DNA from: an uncultured Aquimarina sp.
GTDB taxonomy: Bacteria > Bacteroidota > Bacteroidia > Flavobacteriales > Flavobacteriaceae
Direction: 5' to 3'
Assembly (NCBI GenBank): GCA_947501475.1
Contig: CANMWA010000001.1
Span: forward strand, 434,001-498,000
Length of the DNA: 64,000 nt
The position numbers and the translations under genes are program-made. Within the stretch, counting starts at the first letter, position 1. Each line of letters starts with the position of its first letter. This document shows, piece by piece, positions 63,755-64,000 of the stretch. A model generated the notes under the pieces. The model was given only the letters and a program-made list of their open reading frames with translations. It ran no database searches and was not told where the DNA came from.

Positions 63755-64000
63755 TTAATCTAATTTTCTACTAGGTTCTAACTGATATATAGAGCCAATT
63801 TTAATTGGCTCTATAACAATATTTTTCCCATCTCTTTTGATTTTATTTATAACAGTTAAGTTCATCTTTTTGGCTTCTTGGTTTCTATTGATCGGATTAT
63901 TATATAACATAACATCTGTTAGGCTGGTTAAATTATATAATGGCCAAAGGTTGGTCACCTTATTATTATCTAGAGTGAGCCAACGTAAATTCTTGCTGTG
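63755..64000 (-). CDS. Leucine-rich repeat protein, cut off by window end
   Basis: The frame is open on the minus strand to the window edge. The upstream codons read HSKNLRWLTLDNNK and lead into VTNLWPLYNLTSLTD then VMLYNNPIN. These are two leucine-rich repeats of the internalin-like kind (LxxLxLxxNxI). The GTG at 63958 is thus not the start. After the repeats come about 40 residues (KKMNLTVINKIKRDGKNIV...) and the stop. Only the C-terminal 81 residues are seen. It probably mediates protein binding; location and partner are unknown. Confidence 0.75.
   Translation of the reverse strand, partial: HSKNLRWLTLDNNKVTNLWPLYNLTSLTDVMLYNNPINRNQEAKKMNLTVINKIKRDGKNIVIEPIKIGSIYQLEPSRKLD

Noticed and set aside
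1..64000. CRISPR arrays, tRNA or rRNA genes, complete transposases
   Set aside because: I saw no regularly spaced direct repeats, no tRNA cloverleaf or CCA-ended gene, no rRNA-like stretch and no DDE transposase ORF; short RNAs could still have been missed without a covariance search.

Overview
The window looks like a chromosome segment of a marine-type Flavobacteriaceae member (phylum Bacteroidota; Aquimarina-like is a guess). The signs are low G+C DNA, A-rich translation starts without strong Shine-Dalgarno sites, a type IX secretion C-terminal domain, a SusD-family lipoprotein, carboxypeptidase-regulatory-domain surface proteins, arrays of FtsX/MacB permeases, and intergenic repeats of a type common in flavobacteria. 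I saw no rRNA, tRNA, CRISPR array, phage or complete insertion sequence.

Layout. (1) 1-15265, plus strand: six tandem paralogous FtsX/MacB-type permeases (the first cut by the window edge) followed by one LolD/MacB-type ATPase. (2) 15281-23806, minus strand: a compact RiPP (ribosomally made, modified peptide) operon. In transcription order it holds a 55-residue precursor with a double-glycine leader, a perfect 12-bp hairpin, a radical SAM/SPASM maturase, a member of the HExxH peptide-modification family that carries HQxxH, a C39-peptidase ABC exporter, an HlyD-type adaptor, and two lipoproteins (TonB-C-like and TPR). A decayed second precursor lies just upstream and still keeps the same 5' leader block. 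A divergent helical protein of unknown role follows at 24572. (3) 25599-37124: a surface protein, a secreted M14 carboxypeptidase with a T9SS signal, an orphan SusD, and an ABC-2 permease fused to an M1 aminopeptidase with its ATPase. (4) 37297-42785, plus strand: hemB, TerB-like, cytochrome c lipoprotein, CNNM/CorC-like protein, O6-alkylguanine-DNA methyltransferase, serine hydrolase and a PolB-like exonuclease. (5) 42786-43476: a pseudogene and a small ORF with its own terminator. (6) 43477-45429: a beta-helix lipoprotein. (7) 45511-54461, minus strand: a molybdenum/xanthine dehydrogenase module (modC, modB, Mop-domain protein, modA, thioredoxin, guanine deaminase, xdhC, membrane protein, xdhB, xdhA). 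(8) 54487-64000: a looser accessory region of small minus-strand genes (cyclase, DinB, Cys-rich secreted protein, MFS, beta-barrel, agmatinase-like, CPBP, DUF5946-like, leucine-rich repeat). Several of its junctions share short motifs reminiscent of cassette boundaries.

How the parts work together. In the RiPP operon, the precursor leader (ending Ser-Gly-Gly) would guide the radical SAM enzyme and the HQxxH protein. The C39 domain would then cut after Gly-Gly as the ABC/HlyD pair exports the 21-residue product. In the molybdenum module, ModABC and the Mop protein would supply molybdate, XdhC would mature the cofactor, and guanine deaminase plus XdhAB would turn guanine into xanthine and then urate. 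The RiPP operon is the best candidate for an undescribed system. Its product chemistry cannot be read from sequence alone.
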